DNA from: Halovulum dunhuangense
GTDB lineage: Bacteria; Pseudomonadota; Alphaproteobacteria; Rhodobacterales; Rhodobacteraceae
Direction of reading: 5' to 3'
Assembly: GCF_013093415.1 (NCBI RefSeq)
Contig: NZ_JABFBC010000001.1
Coordinates: 2,108,001-2,172,000 of the forward strand
Length of the DNA: 64,000 bases
Shown: one piece after another, positions 19,022-27,214 of the stretch
How the letters are laid out: each line of letters opens with the position of its first letter
Numbering within the stretch: position 1 is the stretch's first letter
Made by a program: the position numbers and the translations under genes
Notes under the pieces: generated by a model
Database searches by the model: none
Told to the model about the DNA's origin: nothing
What the model saw: the letters and a program-made list of their open reading frames with translations, nothing else

Positions 19022-20137
19022 TCAGCGCGCCAGCCAGGACTGGAACTTGGCGTCGATGTCGTCGCGGTAGTCCGCCCACCATTCGTAGTTCTGCACGAAG
19101 GCGTTCGACGCGTTGGCCGGGTTGGTCGGCATGTGCGGCGCCATCTCGATGCCCAGTTCGGCATGGGTCGAGACCAGCGGCGCCGAGGATGCACGGGCCG
19201 GGCCGTAGGAGATGTACTTGGCCTGATCGGCCAGGCGCTGCGTGTCGGTCGCGAAATACAGGAAGTCCTGCACGCGGGCCAGACGCTCTTCGGGCAGACC
19301 CTCGGGGATGATCCAGCCGTCGATGTCATAGACCTGGGTATCCCAGAGCATCTCGATCGGCTGGTCCTGCTCGACGATGGCCGAGAAGAAGCGGCCGTTG
19401 TAGGACGAGCCGATCACCGCCTCGCCGTCGGCCATGGCCTGGATCGCCTCGGCGGCCGAGCTCCACCAGATCGTGTCGTCCTTGATCGTGTCGAGCTTGG
19501 CCAGCGCGCGGTCCTGCCCCTCGGAGGTCTCGAGCAGGTCGTAGACATCCTCGAAGGCCACCCCGTCGCAGATCAGCGCCCATTCCATGTTGTTGATCGG
19601 CCGGCGCTCCAGCGTGCGGGTGCCGGGGAAGTTCTCGGTGTCGAACAGCGCGCAGATGTCCTCGGGCTCGCGGCCTTCCCACTCCGACACGTCGGTGCGG
19701 TAGGCGTTGGTGATCGAATAGGCGATCTGCGGGATGAAGCACTCGCTGACGATCATGTCGCCGAAATCCTCGGAGGCCGGCGTGCCGTCGGGCGCGGGGG
19801 CAAGGATCTCGTCGTGATCCACCTCCATCGCGAGGCCCTCGTCGCAAAGGCGCATGGCGTCCGCGGCGGTCACGTCGACCAGATCCCAGGTCAGGTTGCC
19901 CGCCTCTTCCATCGCGCGCAGCTTTGCGACCGCCTCGGGCGAGCTTTCGTCCCAGACGATCGAGACCTGGGGGTTGTCCTCGAGATAGGGCTCGACATAG
20001 GCGTTCTGCTGGCTGGACTGGTAGGCCCCGCCCCAGGACACGAAGGTCAGGTCATCGGCCATGTGGCCGTCTGCCACCGCGGCACCGGCCAAGCCGATGG
20101 CGCCTGCGGTGGACAGAAGAAGGGTTCTGGTCCTCAT
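19022..20137 (-). CDS. potD: ABC transporter substrate-binding protein, PotD-like
   Basis: A 371-residue periplasmic binding protein. The signal peptide (MRTRTLLLSTAGAIGLAGA) is cut near VADG. The mature N-terminus LTFVSWGGAYQSSQQNAYVEP is typical of the polyamine/iron cluster of binding proteins. The aromatic, acidic ligand pocket suggests a cationic amine, but the ligand cannot be named. The open frame reaches 20206; AGGAG upstream of the ATG at 20137 fixes the start. It lies between potA and potB in one transcription unit and is followed by a hairpin. Confidence 0.85.
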   Translation of the reverse strand: MRTRTLLLSTAGAIGLAGAAVADGHMADDLTFVSWGGAYQSSQQNAYVEPYLEDNPQVSIVWDESSPEAVAKLRAMEEAGNLTWDLVDVTAADAMRLCDEGLAMEVDHDEILAPAPDGTPASEDFGDMIVSECFIPQIAYSITNAYRTDVSEWEGREPEDICALFDTENFPGTRTLERRPINNMEWALICDGVAFEDVYDLLETSEGQDRALAKLDTIKDDTIWWSSAAEAIQAMADGEAVIGSSYNGRFFSAIVEQDQPIEMLWDTQVYDIDGWIIPEGLPEERLARVQDFLYFATDTQRLADQAKYISYGPARASSAPLVSTHAELGIEMAPHMPTNPANASNAFVQNYEWWADYRDDIDAKFQSWLAR

Positions 20138-20212
20138 CACGATATCACTCCTTGTTGTGGTTCGCCTGCTTTCCCGGTGTCCCGCGGACAGGACACGACA
20201 GTCCACGCGTGG

Positions 20213-21304
20213 TCAGGCGTCCAGCGCGCGGCAATCCTGCGGCAGCCAGCCGATCTCGATGGTCTCGCCGGGCTTCAGCCGGCGCTGATCGGGGGCGTTT
20301 CGCGTCTTGATGATGAAATTGTCGTTGCCCGCAACCTTCAGCCGGGTGCGGAAGATGTCGCCCATGTAGATGAACTCGAGCACCTCGGCCTTGAGCGTGT
20401 GCGCGTCGGACGACAGACGTTCGCGGTTGTACTCGACCCGCTCGGGCCGGATCGAGACGCGGGTCCGCTCGCCCACTTCCGAGACGTTCACGGGGATCGT
20501 GTCGATGATCTCGCCATCATCCAGCCGGACGGTCGCGATCCCGTTCGAAAGCTCGGCGATGGTGCCTTCCATGGTGTTGTTCTCGCCGATGAACTGCGCG
20601 ACGAAGCTGTTCTCGGGCGCCTCGTACAGCTGGTCGGGCGGGGCAAGCTGCTGGATCCGCCCGTCGTTGAACACGGCCACGCGGTCCGACATGGTCAGCG
20701 CCTCGGTCTGGTCGTGCGTCACATAGACCACGGTGATCCCAAGGCGTTCATGCAGGTGCTTGATCTCGAACTGCATGTGCTCGCGCAGCTGCTTGTCGAG
20801 CGCGCCCAGCGGCTCGTCCATCAGCACCAGTTCCGGCTCGAAGACCAGCGCGCGGGCAAGGGCGATGCGCTGCTGCTGGCCGCCCGAAAGCTGCGCCGGA
20901 CGGCGGCCGCCGAATTCGCCCATCTGCACCATGTCGAGCGCGCGAAGAACCTTCTGCTCGCGCTCGGCCTTGCCCAGCTTCCGCACTTCCAGCGGAAAGG
21001 CCAGGTTCTCGGCCACGGTCATGTGCGGAAAGAGGGCGTAGTTCTGGAACACCATCCCGATGCCGCGCTTGTGGGGGGGGATGTTGTTGATCTCGCGCCC
21101 GCCGAGCCGGATCTGGCCATTGGTCGCCGTCTCGAAACCGGCCAGCATCATAAGGCAGGTCGTCTTGCCCGAGCCCGACGGCCCCAACATCGTCAGGAAC
21201 TCGCCTTTCGGCATCGACAGGTTCAGATCCTTTACGACAAGCGTCTCGCCATCGTAGCTTTTCTGGACACGATCAAATTCCACCATCGCCGCGGATGATG
21301 CCAT
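20213..21304 (-). CDS. potA: ABC transporter ATP-binding protein, PotA-like
   Basis: A 363-residue ATPase. Walker A GPSGSGKTT, signature LSGGQQQR, Walker B LVLMDEPLGALD and the H-loop YVTHDQTEA are all present. A C-terminal TOBE domain follows from about residue 240, as in the PotA/UgpC class. It is the first gene of the potA-D-B-C-order operon. An alternative ATG at 21286 would remove six residues. The 153-bp region upstream contains the palindrome AAAGCGCTTT. Confidence 0.92.
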   Translation of the reverse strand: MASSAAMVEFDRVQKSYDGETLVVKDLNLSMPKGEFLTMLGPSGSGKTTCLMMLAGFETATNGQIRLGGREINNIPPHKRGIGMVFQNYALFPHMTVAENLAFPLEVRKLGKAEREQKVLRALDMVQMGEFGGRRPAQLSGGQQQRIALARALVFEPELVLMDEPLGALDKQLREHMQFEIKHLHERLGITVVYVTHDQTEALTMSDRVAVFNDGRIQQLAPPDQLYEAPENSFVAQFIGENNTMEGTIAELSNGIATVRLDDGEIIDTIPVNVSEVGERTRVSIRPERVEYNRERLSSDAHTLKAEVLEFIYMGDIFRTRLKVAGNDNFIIKTRNAPDQRRLKPGETIEIGWLPQDCRALDA

Positions 21305-21394
21305 GCGCCTCTCCTGTTGTTTCTGCGAAAACTGTGATTTTCGCTGTTGGAGAGAGGGTAAACACCTCGTCCGGAGAATGGAACCCGAAAATTC

Positions 21395-21404
21395 AAAGCG
21401 CTTT
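21395..21404. promoter_or_regulatory. palindrome AAAGCGCTTT upstream of potA, possible operator
   Basis: A perfect 10-bp palindrome with central CG, the shape of LacI-family operators. It is about 90 bp upstream of the potA start in the only sizeable non-coding gap of this operon. No LacI-family gene is in the window, so the regulator is unknown. Confidence 0.3.
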
Positions 21405-21457
21405 CAATAATCCATAAACCCCTGTGCGCATTTCAATTTTCACGATTCTGGCGACAA

Positions 21458-22078
21458 TCAGATGGGAGTCAGTCCTCCTGCTTCTTCAAGGAATGAGACG
21501 ATTTCGGAAACAGATCGCCCCGATCTGAGCTCGGCAAAGACCACCGGCCGCGCCCCGCGCTGCGCCGCCGCATCCCGGGCCATGACATCGGTGGACACGC
21601 CGACATGGGGCGCGAGATCGGTCTTGTTCACGATCAAGAGGTCAGAGCGGGTGATCCCCGGCCCACCCTTGCGCGGGATCTCCTCTCCCATCGCGACATC
21701 GATCATGTAAAGCGTCAGGTCCGCCAGTTCCGGGCTGAAGGTGGCGGCCAGGTTGTCGCCGCCCGACTCGATGAAGATGACATCCAGGTCCGGGAACCGC
21801 GCCGTCAGATCGGCCACCGCCGCAAGGTTGATCGACGCATCCTCGCGGATCGCGGTATGCGGGCAGCCGCCGGTTTCCACCCCCACGATCCGGTCCGAGG
21901 GCAGCGCCTGGCTGCGCACCAGCGCGTCCGCATCCTCGCGGGTGTAGATGTCGTTGGTGATGACCGCGACCGAATAACGCTCGCGCATCGCCTTGCACAG
22001 CCGGTCGGTCAGGGTCGTCTTGCCGGCGCCCACCGGGCCGCCGATGCCCACGCGCAGCGGGCCGTTGGGTCGGGTCAT
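21458..22078 (-). CDS. ureG: urease accessory GTPase UreG
   Basis: A SIMIBI-class GTPase that powers nickel insertion into urease together with UreF, UreD and UreE. The protein is 206 residues. P-loop [11 protein letters not shown], the nickel-relay motif with Cys-Pro-His ([16 protein letters not shown]), and the guanine-recognition NKTD are present. It is the last gene of the leftward urease cluster and follows ureF by 3 bp. Confidence 0.97.
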   Translation of the reverse strand: MTRPNGPLRVGIGGPVGAGKTTLTDRLCKAMRERYSVAVITNDIYTREDADALVRSQALPSDRIVGVETGGCPHTAIREDASINLAAVADLTARFPDLDVIFIESGGDNLAATFSPELADLTLYMIDVAMGEEIPRKGGPGITRSDLLIVNKTDLAPHVGVSTDVMARDAAAQRGARPVVFAELRSGRSVSEIVSFLEEAGGLTPI

Positions 22079-22081
22079 GGA

Positions 22082-22723
22082 TCAGCTCCTGAAGATGCGG
22101 GTGGGAAGGGTCTCGTGCCCGATCGCGGCCAGATCGGCGCCGGGCACGCAGCTGCCGATATCGTCGAGCGTGGCCTGGCCTGCCTCGGCCGCGACCGCGT
22201 CGATGGTCCCGAACAGGCCGGCAAGCACGCGCTGCCCCTCGGTCTGGCCCAGCGGCACGAAGCGCACGGCGACCGACACCAGGTTCGCGGCAAAGCCATG
22301 CAGGTAGAGCCGCAGCAGCGGGTCGAGCGCCAGCCCCGCCCGCGCGCCCGCCCGCCCCACGGCAGCCGGATAGGGCAAGGGATCGGCGCCCGTCCCCTGC
22401 ACCGCGTCCGAGGTCAGGGCAAAGGCGCGGCCCATGCCCGTGGTTTCCAGCGCCCGCTCCTCGGAGGGTGCGAGCGCGAGCGCCAGGTCGGCAAGCTCGG
22501 TGATATCGCCCTCGGGCGCGCGCCATGCATGGGCCAGCAGGATCGCATCGGTCCGCCCGGCACCGAACCGCAGCACCGCCGCGATCCAGGCCGAAAGCTG
22601 CGCGCCGTCGGTGACGGTGCCGCTTGCGATCTCGTACTCCAGCCCGTGCGAATAGGCGAAGGCACCCACCGGATAGGCGGGCGAGAACCAGGCGAAAAGC
22701 TGGTGCAGCCCGTCAGTGGTCAT
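22082..22723 (-). CDS. ureF: urease accessory protein UreF
   Basis: An all-helical 213-residue accessory protein that bridges UreG to the UreD-apourease complex. The N-terminal LFAWFSPAYPVGAFAYSHGLE and the Gly-rich C-terminal region are family hallmarks. The frame is open to 22825, but that stretch is the out-of-frame image of the ureE His tail (translated as Thr/Gly/Met); the ATG at 22723 overlaps the end of ureE by 11 bases. Confidence 0.95.
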   Translation of the reverse strand: MTTDGLHQLFAWFSPAYPVGAFAYSHGLEYEIASGTVTDGAQLSAWIAAVLRFGAGRTDAILLAHAWRAPEGDITELADLALALAPSEERALETTGMGRAFALTSDAVQGTGADPLPYPAAVGRAGARAGLALDPLLRLYLHGFAANLVSVAVRFVPLGQTEGQRVLAGLFGTIDAVAAEAGQATLDDIGSCVPGADLAAIGHETLPTRIFRS

Positions 22724-23237
22724 GGTCGTGGGGGTGCTGATGGGGGTGCCCGTGGTCATGGTGGTGGTCATGCCCGTGCCCGTGGTGGTGCCCGTGGTCG
22801 TGACCCTGGGTCCGCCCCTCGCCATAGGCGCCGCCCTCGGGCGTGAACGGCCCCCGCAGGCGCGTGACGGTGCAGCCCAGCCCTTCGAGCATGTGGGCGA
22901 TCACATGGTCCCAGCGCAGCACCAGCCGGTCGGCATGGATTGCGCAGGGCAGATGCCGGTTGCCGACATGCCAGGCGGTGCGGATCAGGTGGTGCGGGTC
23001 AAGCGCGCGGGCTTCCATCAGGTCTTCGTCGGCTGCGCGCACGCCGATCACGCGGCCGTCTTCCAGCGCGATGCCTTGGCCTGCCCCGAGTTCGGCCGCC
23101 TTGGGAAGATCGAGAAGGAAACGGGTACCCGCATCCCCGGTCATCGCCATGCGGCGGCGGAAGCGGTCGTCATGAGACAGGGTGACGGTATCGCAATGCC
23201 CGTCGTCGCTGTCGAGGACATGGGTGCCGCGGATCAT
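22713..23237 (-). CDS. ureE: urease nickel metallochaperone UreE with His-rich tail
   Basis: Delivers Ni(II) to the UreDFG-apourease complex. The protein is 174 residues. An N-terminal UreE domain (VTLSHDDRFRRRMAM) is followed by the metal-binding domain with the conserved Gly-Asn-Arg-His segment (HVGNRHLPCAI). The C-terminal 32 or so residues are almost entirely His alternating with Asp, Gly and Pro, a nickel-storage tail like that of Klebsiella UreE. The His codons create an apparent DNA repeat at about 22713-22800. The ureF start lies inside this tail. Confidence 0.95.
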   Translation of the reverse strand: MIRGTHVLDSDDGHCDTVTLSHDDRFRRRMAMTGDAGTRFLLDLPKAAELGAGQGIALEDGRVIGVRAADEDLMEARALDPHHLIRTAWHVGNRHLPCAIHADRLVLRWDHVIAHMLEGLGCTVTRLRGPFTPEGGAYGEGRTQGHDHGHHHGHGHDHHHDHGHPHQHPHDHDH

Positions 23238-23289
23238 GCCGCGGCCCCATTGTGCAGTGCGGTGGCTTCAGCGCCGCCGCGGGTCCGGC

Positions 23290-23526
23290 TCAGGCGCGCC
23301 GGCCGAACAGGTGGGTGACGATGTCCTCGCGCTTCAGGCCGATCTGGGCCAGTTCGGCGTCGGTCATCGACACGAGGCGCTGCGCCTCGCGGGCCTGGGC
23401 GGCAGCGTGCTGCAGGCTGCTCAGGATTTCCACCGGGTAGGCCAGCGCCTTGAGCAGGCTGTGGCCGATACCGCGGAAGTCGGGCTTGCCCTGGGATGCT
23501 TGCGGGTTGGCGTAGTTGCTCTGCAT
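23290..23526 (-). CDS. DUF1127 domain-containing small protein
   Basis: A 78-residue protein whose C-terminus (SMTDAELAQIGLKREDIV) matches the DUF1127 consensus of small Arg-rich proteins. Relatives have been linked to RNA binding, phosphate and nitrogen metabolism. It lies inside the urease cluster between ureC and ureE on the same strand, 130 bp after ureC and 52 bp before ureE. AGGAAAG lies 11 bases before the ATG at 23526; an upstream in-frame ATG at 23574 lacks such a site. A role in urease is not established. Confidence 0.75.
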   Translation of the reverse strand: MQSNYANPQASQGKPDFRGIGHSLLKALAYPVEILSSLQHAAAQAREAQRLVSMTDAELAQIGLKREDIVTHLFGRRA

Positions 23527-23656
23527 GGTCGGTCTCGCTTTCCTGTCGTTCAGCGTCAATGTCTTGACCGCCATATGGTCCGTTGTGCAGCTGCGAACAA
23601 CGGAGGATCGTGCAATTCCGCGTTGCACTGCATGCAAGGGTATTCATGCCACCACC

Positions 23657-25369
23657 TCAGAACAGGAAATAGCGCTGCGCCATCGGCAGCACCTCGGCCG
23701 GGGCGCAGGTGAGCAACTCGCCATCGGCGCGCACCTCATAGGTTTCGGGGTCCACCTCGATGCGCGGCGTGGTCGCGTTCAGCTTCATCGCCGCCTTGCC
23801 GATGCCGCCGCGGGTATTCTCGACCGGGGCCGTCGCCTTGCGCAGGCCCAGCCTTTCGCCGATGCCCGCCGCATGGGCCGCCCCCGACACGAACGATACC
23901 GACCCCATCTCGAGCGCGCGGCCCAGAGCGCCGAACATGGGGCGCGAATGAACCGGCTGCGGCGTCGGGATCGAGGCGTTGGGATCGCCCATCTGCGCCA
24001 GCGCGATGGTGCCGCCCACCAGCACCAGCTCGGGCTTGACCCCGAAGAAGGCCGGCGACCACAGCACCAGGTCGGCGCGCTTGCCCACCTCGATCGAGCC
24101 GATATGCCGCGAGATGCCGTGCGCGATGGCCGGATTGATCGTGTATTTCGCGATGTAGCGCTTCACGCGGAAATTGTCGTTCTCGCCGGTCTCCTCGGAC
24201 AGGCGCCCGCGCTGGCGCTTCATCTTGTCGGCGGTCTGCCAGGTGCGGATGATCACCTCGCCCACGCGGCCCATCGCCTGTGAATCGCTCGCGATGATCG
24301 AAAAGGCGCCCATGTCGTGCAGGATGTCCTCGGCGGCGATGGTCTCGCGCCGGATCCGGCTTTCGGCAAAGGCCACATCCTCGGGGATCGACTTGTCGAG
24401 GTGGTGGCAGACCATCAGCATGTCGAGATGCTCTTCGATGGTGTTCACCGTGTAGGGCCGCGTCGGGTTGGTGGAGGACGGGATCACGTTGCCCTCGCCA
24501 CAGACCTTGATGATGTCGGGCGCATGGCCGCCGCCCGCGCCCTCGGTGTGGAAGGCGTGGATCGTGCGGCCCTTCAGCGCGCGGATCGTGTTCTCGACGA
24601 AGCCGCTTTCGTTCAGCGTGTCGGTGTGGATCATCACCTGCACGTCCATGTCGTCCGCGACGCCCAGGCAGCAGTCGATGGCGGCGGGGGTGGTGCCCCA
24701 ATCCTCGTGCAGCTTGAGCGCGCAGGCGCCCCCCTCGACCTGCTCGACCAGCGCGCGGGGGGTGGCCGCGTTGCCCTTGCCCGCCAGCCCGAAATTGATC
24801 GGCAGACCGTCCAGCGCCTGGAGCATCCGCCCGATATGCCACGGCCCCGGGGTGCAGGTGGTGGCAAGCGTCCCGTGCGCGGGTCCGGTGCCGCCGCCCA
24901 GCATGGTCGTCAGGCCCGAATGCAGCGCATCCTCGACCTGCTGGGGGCAGATGAAGTGGATATGGCTGTCGAAGCCCCCCGCCGTCAGGATCCGGCCCTC
25001 GCCGGCGATCACCTCGGTCCCGGGCCCCACGATGATGTCGACGCCGGGCTGGGTATCGGGGTTGCCGGCCTTGCCGATGGCATGGATGCGGCCGTCGCGC
25101 AGGCCGACATCGGCCTTGTAGATGCCGGTCCAGTCCACGATCAGCGCATTGGTGACGACGGTGTCCACCGCCCCCTCGGCGCGGCTGGCCTGGGACTGGC
25201 CCATCCCGTCGCGGATCACCTTGCCACCGCCGAATTTCACCTCTTCCCCATAGGTTGTGAGGTCTTTTTCAACTTCTATGAACAGCTCTGTATCTGCCAG
25301 ACGCACCCGGTCCCCGGTCGTGGGCCCGTACATGTCGGCATAGGCGGCGCGGGACATTCTTGTGGGCAT
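23657..25369 (-). CDS. ureC: urease subunit alpha UreC
   Basis: The catalytic subunit, hydrolysing urea to ammonia and carbamate at a di-nickel centre. The protein is 570 residues. The carbamylated lysine lies in [12 protein letters not shown]. The nickel-ligand His pair is in [10 protein letters not shown], further ligands are in [13 protein letters not shown], and the flap Cys-His region is [16 protein letters not shown] 9 bases upstream of the ATG at 25369 fixes the start; a GTG at 25387 is less likely. Unusually, ureC is separated from ureAB by a divergent cytochrome gene, so it needs its own promoter in the 164-bp gap 25370-25533. Confidence 0.97.
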   Translation of the reverse strand: MPTRMSRAAYADMYGPTTGDRVRLADTELFIEVEKDLTTYGEEVKFGGGKVIRDGMGQSQASRAEGAVDTVVTNALIVDWTGIYKADVGLRDGRIHAIGKAGNPDTQPGVDIIVGPGTEVIAGEGRILTAGGFDSHIHFICPQQVEDALHSGLTTMLGGGTGPAHGTLATTCTPGPWHIGRMLQALDGLPINFGLAGKGNAATPRALVEQVEGGACALKLHEDWGTTPAAIDCCLGVADDMDVQVMIHTDTLNESGFVENTIRALKGRTIHAFHTEGAGGGHAPDIIKVCGEGNVIPSSTNPTRPYTVNTIEEHLDMLMVCHHLDKSIPEDVAFAESRIRRETIAAEDILHDMGAFSIIASDSQAMGRVGEVIIRTWQTADKMKRQRGRLSEETGENDNFRVKRYIAKYTINPAIAHGISRHIGSIEVGKRADLVLWSPAFFGVKPELVLVGGTIALAQMGDPNASIPTPQPVHSRPMFGALGRALEMGSVSFVSGAAHAAGIGERLGLRKATAPVENTRGGIGKAAMKLNATTPRIEVDPETYEVRADGELLTCAPAEVLPMAQRYFLF

Positions 25370-25533
25370 TCGCACTATCTCCTGCACATCTTCTTCGAGC
25401 GGGCGTCGAAATTGACGTAACCGCGCCGGGCGAGTATTTTTCTACCGCCGGAATTAAAGAAAAAATCCCTCGTTTCGGCCCTGCACCGGCGGCCAACCGA
25501 AGAAACGAAGGGGGGGACAAAAGGATCGTTCAG
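25370..25533. promoter_or_regulatory. divergent intergenic region between ureC and the cytochrome c gene
   Basis: A 164-bp region with an AT-rich core (about 25436-25470). It must hold the ureC promoter and the cytochrome promoter because the two genes face apart. I could not identify a convincing sigma-54 or NtrC site by eye. Confidence 0.5.
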
Positions 25534-26376
25534 ATGAAAAGCATCGTCGCCGGGGGACTGGTCGCCCTTGGCATCTCGGTCGTTCCGGCCCAAGCCGATG
25601 CCCTGCTGGAGCGCGGCGAATACCTTGTGCGCGGCATCGCCGGTTGCGGCAACTGCCACACCCCCATGGGGCCGGACGGCTTCGTGATGGAACAGGAACT
25701 CGGCGGCCGCCTGGTCGAGGACGGCCCCGCCTTCACTGCCTATGCGCCCAATATCACGCCCGCCGGCCGCATAGCCGGATGGAGCGATGCGGAACTGGCC
25801 CGCGCCATCCGCGAAGGGATCCGCCCCGACGGCACCCTCATCGGCCCGCCGATGCCGTTTGCCATGTATCGCGGCCTGTCCGATGACGACCTGTCGGCCA
25901 TCATAGCCTTCCTGCGCACCATGACCCCGGTCGAGGGCGAGACGCCCCCCTCCGAATACCGCATTCCGCTGCCCCCCGCATACGGCCCGCCCGTCGAAAG
26001 CGTGGCCGCGGTGCCCGCGGGCGTGACGGTTGAGTATGGCGCCTATCTTGCCGGTCCCGTCGCGCATTGCATGGAGTGCCATACGCCGATGGGTCCGCAG
26101 GGCCCGATGCTGGAGACCGACCTCGGCCGCGGCGGCTTCGAGTTCCACGGCCCCTGGGGCGTGTCGATCGCCGCGAACCTGACCAGCCATGAGGACGGCC
26201 TGGCGGACTATACCGACGCGCAGATCGCGGACATGATCACACGGGGCGTGCGCCCGGACGGCAGCCCGATGCTGCCGCCGATGCCCTATGGCTATCTCGC
26301 GCGGATGTCGGCGGACGACCTGTCGGCGATCATCCTCTACCTGCGCAGCCTGCCGCCGCTGGCGGACGCAGGGTAG
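25534..26376 (+). CDS. exported diheme cytochrome c
   Basis: A 280-residue periplasmic electron carrier. A signal peptide (GLVALGISVVPAQA) is followed by two class-I cytochrome c domains with heme motifs CGNCH (about residue 36-40) and CMECH (about residue 178-182), each followed by TPMGP. Axial Met candidates lie in RPDGTLIGPPMPFAMY and RPDGSPMLPPMPYGYL. This layout is that of membrane-bound dehydrogenase cytochrome subunits of the gluconate/alcohol/aldehyde type, but no dehydrogenase gene is next to it. It is oriented against the urease genes on both sides and splits the urease cluster. Confidence 0.88.
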   Translation: MKSIVAGGLVALGISVVPAQADALLERGEYLVRGIAGCGNCHTPMGPDGFVMEQELGGRLVEDGPAFTAYAPNITPAGRIAGWSDAELARAIREGIRPDGTLIGPPMPFAMYRGLSDDDLSAIIAFLRTMTPVEGETPPSEYRIPLPPAYGPPVESVAAVPAGVTVEYGAYLAGPVAHCMECHTPMGPQGPMLETDLGRGGFEFHGPWGVSIAANLTSHEDGLADYTDAQIADMITRGVRPDGSPMLPPMPYGYLARMSADDLSAIILYLRSLPPLADAG

Positions 26377-26385
26377 GACCGGATC

Positions 26386-26415
26386 GGGGGCGCGGTGGCC
26401 TGTCACAGCGCCCCC
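26386..26415. terminator. possible hairpin between convergent cytochrome c and ureB
   Basis: GGGGGCGC (26386-26393) and GCGCCCCC (26408-26415) are perfect inverted arms with a 14-base loop, overlapping the ureB stop codon. It could end both transcripts; there is no T-tract. Confidence 0.35.
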
Positions 26416-26708
26416 ATCACCGCCTGGTTGAAACCATAGACCTTGCGCGCGCCCGCATAGGGGATCAGCCGCACATCGCGGGTCTGGCCGGGCTCGAAAC
26501 GCACGGCCGTGCCCGACGCGATGTCGAGCCGCATCCCCCGCGCCGCCTGACGGTCGAAATCGAGCGCGGCATTGGCCTCGGCGAAATGGTAGTGGCTGCC
26601 GACCTGCGCCGGCCGGTCGCCGGTGTTGGACACGCTCAGCGTGATCGCGGGCCGGCCGGCATTCAGTTCCAGGTCGCCCTCGGCGGGCAGGATTTCCCCG
26701 GGGATCAT
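26403..26708 (-). CDS. ureB: urease subunit beta UreB
   Basis: A 101-residue structural subunit of the UreABC trimer. The family start [16 protein letters not shown], the [10 protein letters not shown] segment and the C-terminal [14 protein letters not shown] are diagnostic. The frame is open to 26867, but the ATG at 26708 is the conserved start. It begins 4 bases after the stop of the 54-residue small membrane ORF, so the two are probably translationally coupled. Downstream, ureC is not next; the cytochrome c gene intervenes. Confidence 0.96.
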   Translation of the reverse strand: MIPGEILPAEGDLELNAGRPAITLSVSNTGDRPAQVGSHYHFAEANAALDFDRQAARGMRLDIASGTAVRFEPGQTRDVRLIPYAGARKVYGFNQAVMGAL

Positions 26709-26712
26709 CGGC

Positions 26713-26877
26713 TTACTTCCGCCGCGCAAGGGCCCAGGCCACCACGCCCCCGGCAAGGAAGGCCGCGACCGCGATCCACAGCGTCTCGACGCCGTGGGGA
26801 TGGGGATGCGCGACCGCGCCGCCATGGGCAAGGGCGGCACCGGGGAGCAAGCCGGCAAGCAAAGCAAGACGTTTCAT
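26713..26877 (-). CDS. small His-rich membrane protein in the urease operon (54 aa)
   Basis: A short gene between ureA and ureB on the same strand. The protein starts [20 protein letters not shown], which looks like a signal sequence or first membrane helix. A His-rich stretch AHPHPHGVE follows, then a second hydrophobic helix ([20 protein letters not shown]) and a basic C-terminus ARRK. The His cluster at the membrane surface in a nickel-enzyme operon suggests metal handling, or a urea/nickel permeability role, but no family is recognised. It starts 22 bp after ureA and ends 4 bp before the ureB start. Operon position and coherent topology support it being real. Confidence 0.65.
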   Translation of the reverse strand: MKRLALLAGLLPGAALAHGGAVAHPHPHGVETLWIAVAAFLAGGVVAWALARRK

Positions 26878-26899
26878 TTCGGTATACCTTTCAATGGGT

Positions 26900-27202
26900 T
26901 CAGCGGATCGGGTGATGCACGGTCACAAGCTTGGTGCCGTCGGGGAACGTCGCCTCGACCTGCACCTCGGGGATCATCTCGGGCACGCCCTCCATGCATT
27001 GGGCGCGGCTCACGACACTTGCGCCCGCCGCCATCAGCTCGGCCACGCTGCGCCCGTCGCGCGCGCCCTCGACGACGTGATCGGTGATCAGCGCGATCGC
27101 CTCGGGGTGGTTCAGCTTCACGCCGCGGGCCAGCCGGTTGCGGGCTACCATCGCGGCCATGGAAACCAGCAGCTTGTCCTTTTCGCGCGGGGTCAGGTTC
27201 AT
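26900..27202 (-). CDS. ureA: urease subunit gamma UreA
   Basis: A 100-residue structural subunit. The start [20 protein letters not shown], the segment [21 protein letters not shown] and the C-terminal [11 protein letters not shown] are diagnostic of UreA. It follows ureD by 12 bp and precedes the small membrane ORF. It forms the trimeric repeat unit with UreB and UreC. Confidence 0.97.
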   Translation of the reverse strand: MNLTPREKDKLLVSMAAMVARNRLARGVKLNHPEAIALITDHVVEGARDGRSVAELMAAGASVVSRAQCMEGVPEMIPEVQVEATFPDGTKLVTVHHPIR

Positions 27203-27214
27203 CGGCTCACATCC

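Noticed and set aside
16458-19070. An 870-codon open frame on the plus strand opposite potB/potC
   Set aside because: Composition is Arg/Gln/His-rich with no recognisable motif, while the opposite strand encodes clear permeases. A shadow frame.
22713-22800. Repeat-like GTGGTCATG DNA suggestive of a tandem repeat or CRISPR fragment
   Set aside because: It encodes the His-rich tail of UreE; units are irregular and there are no spacers.
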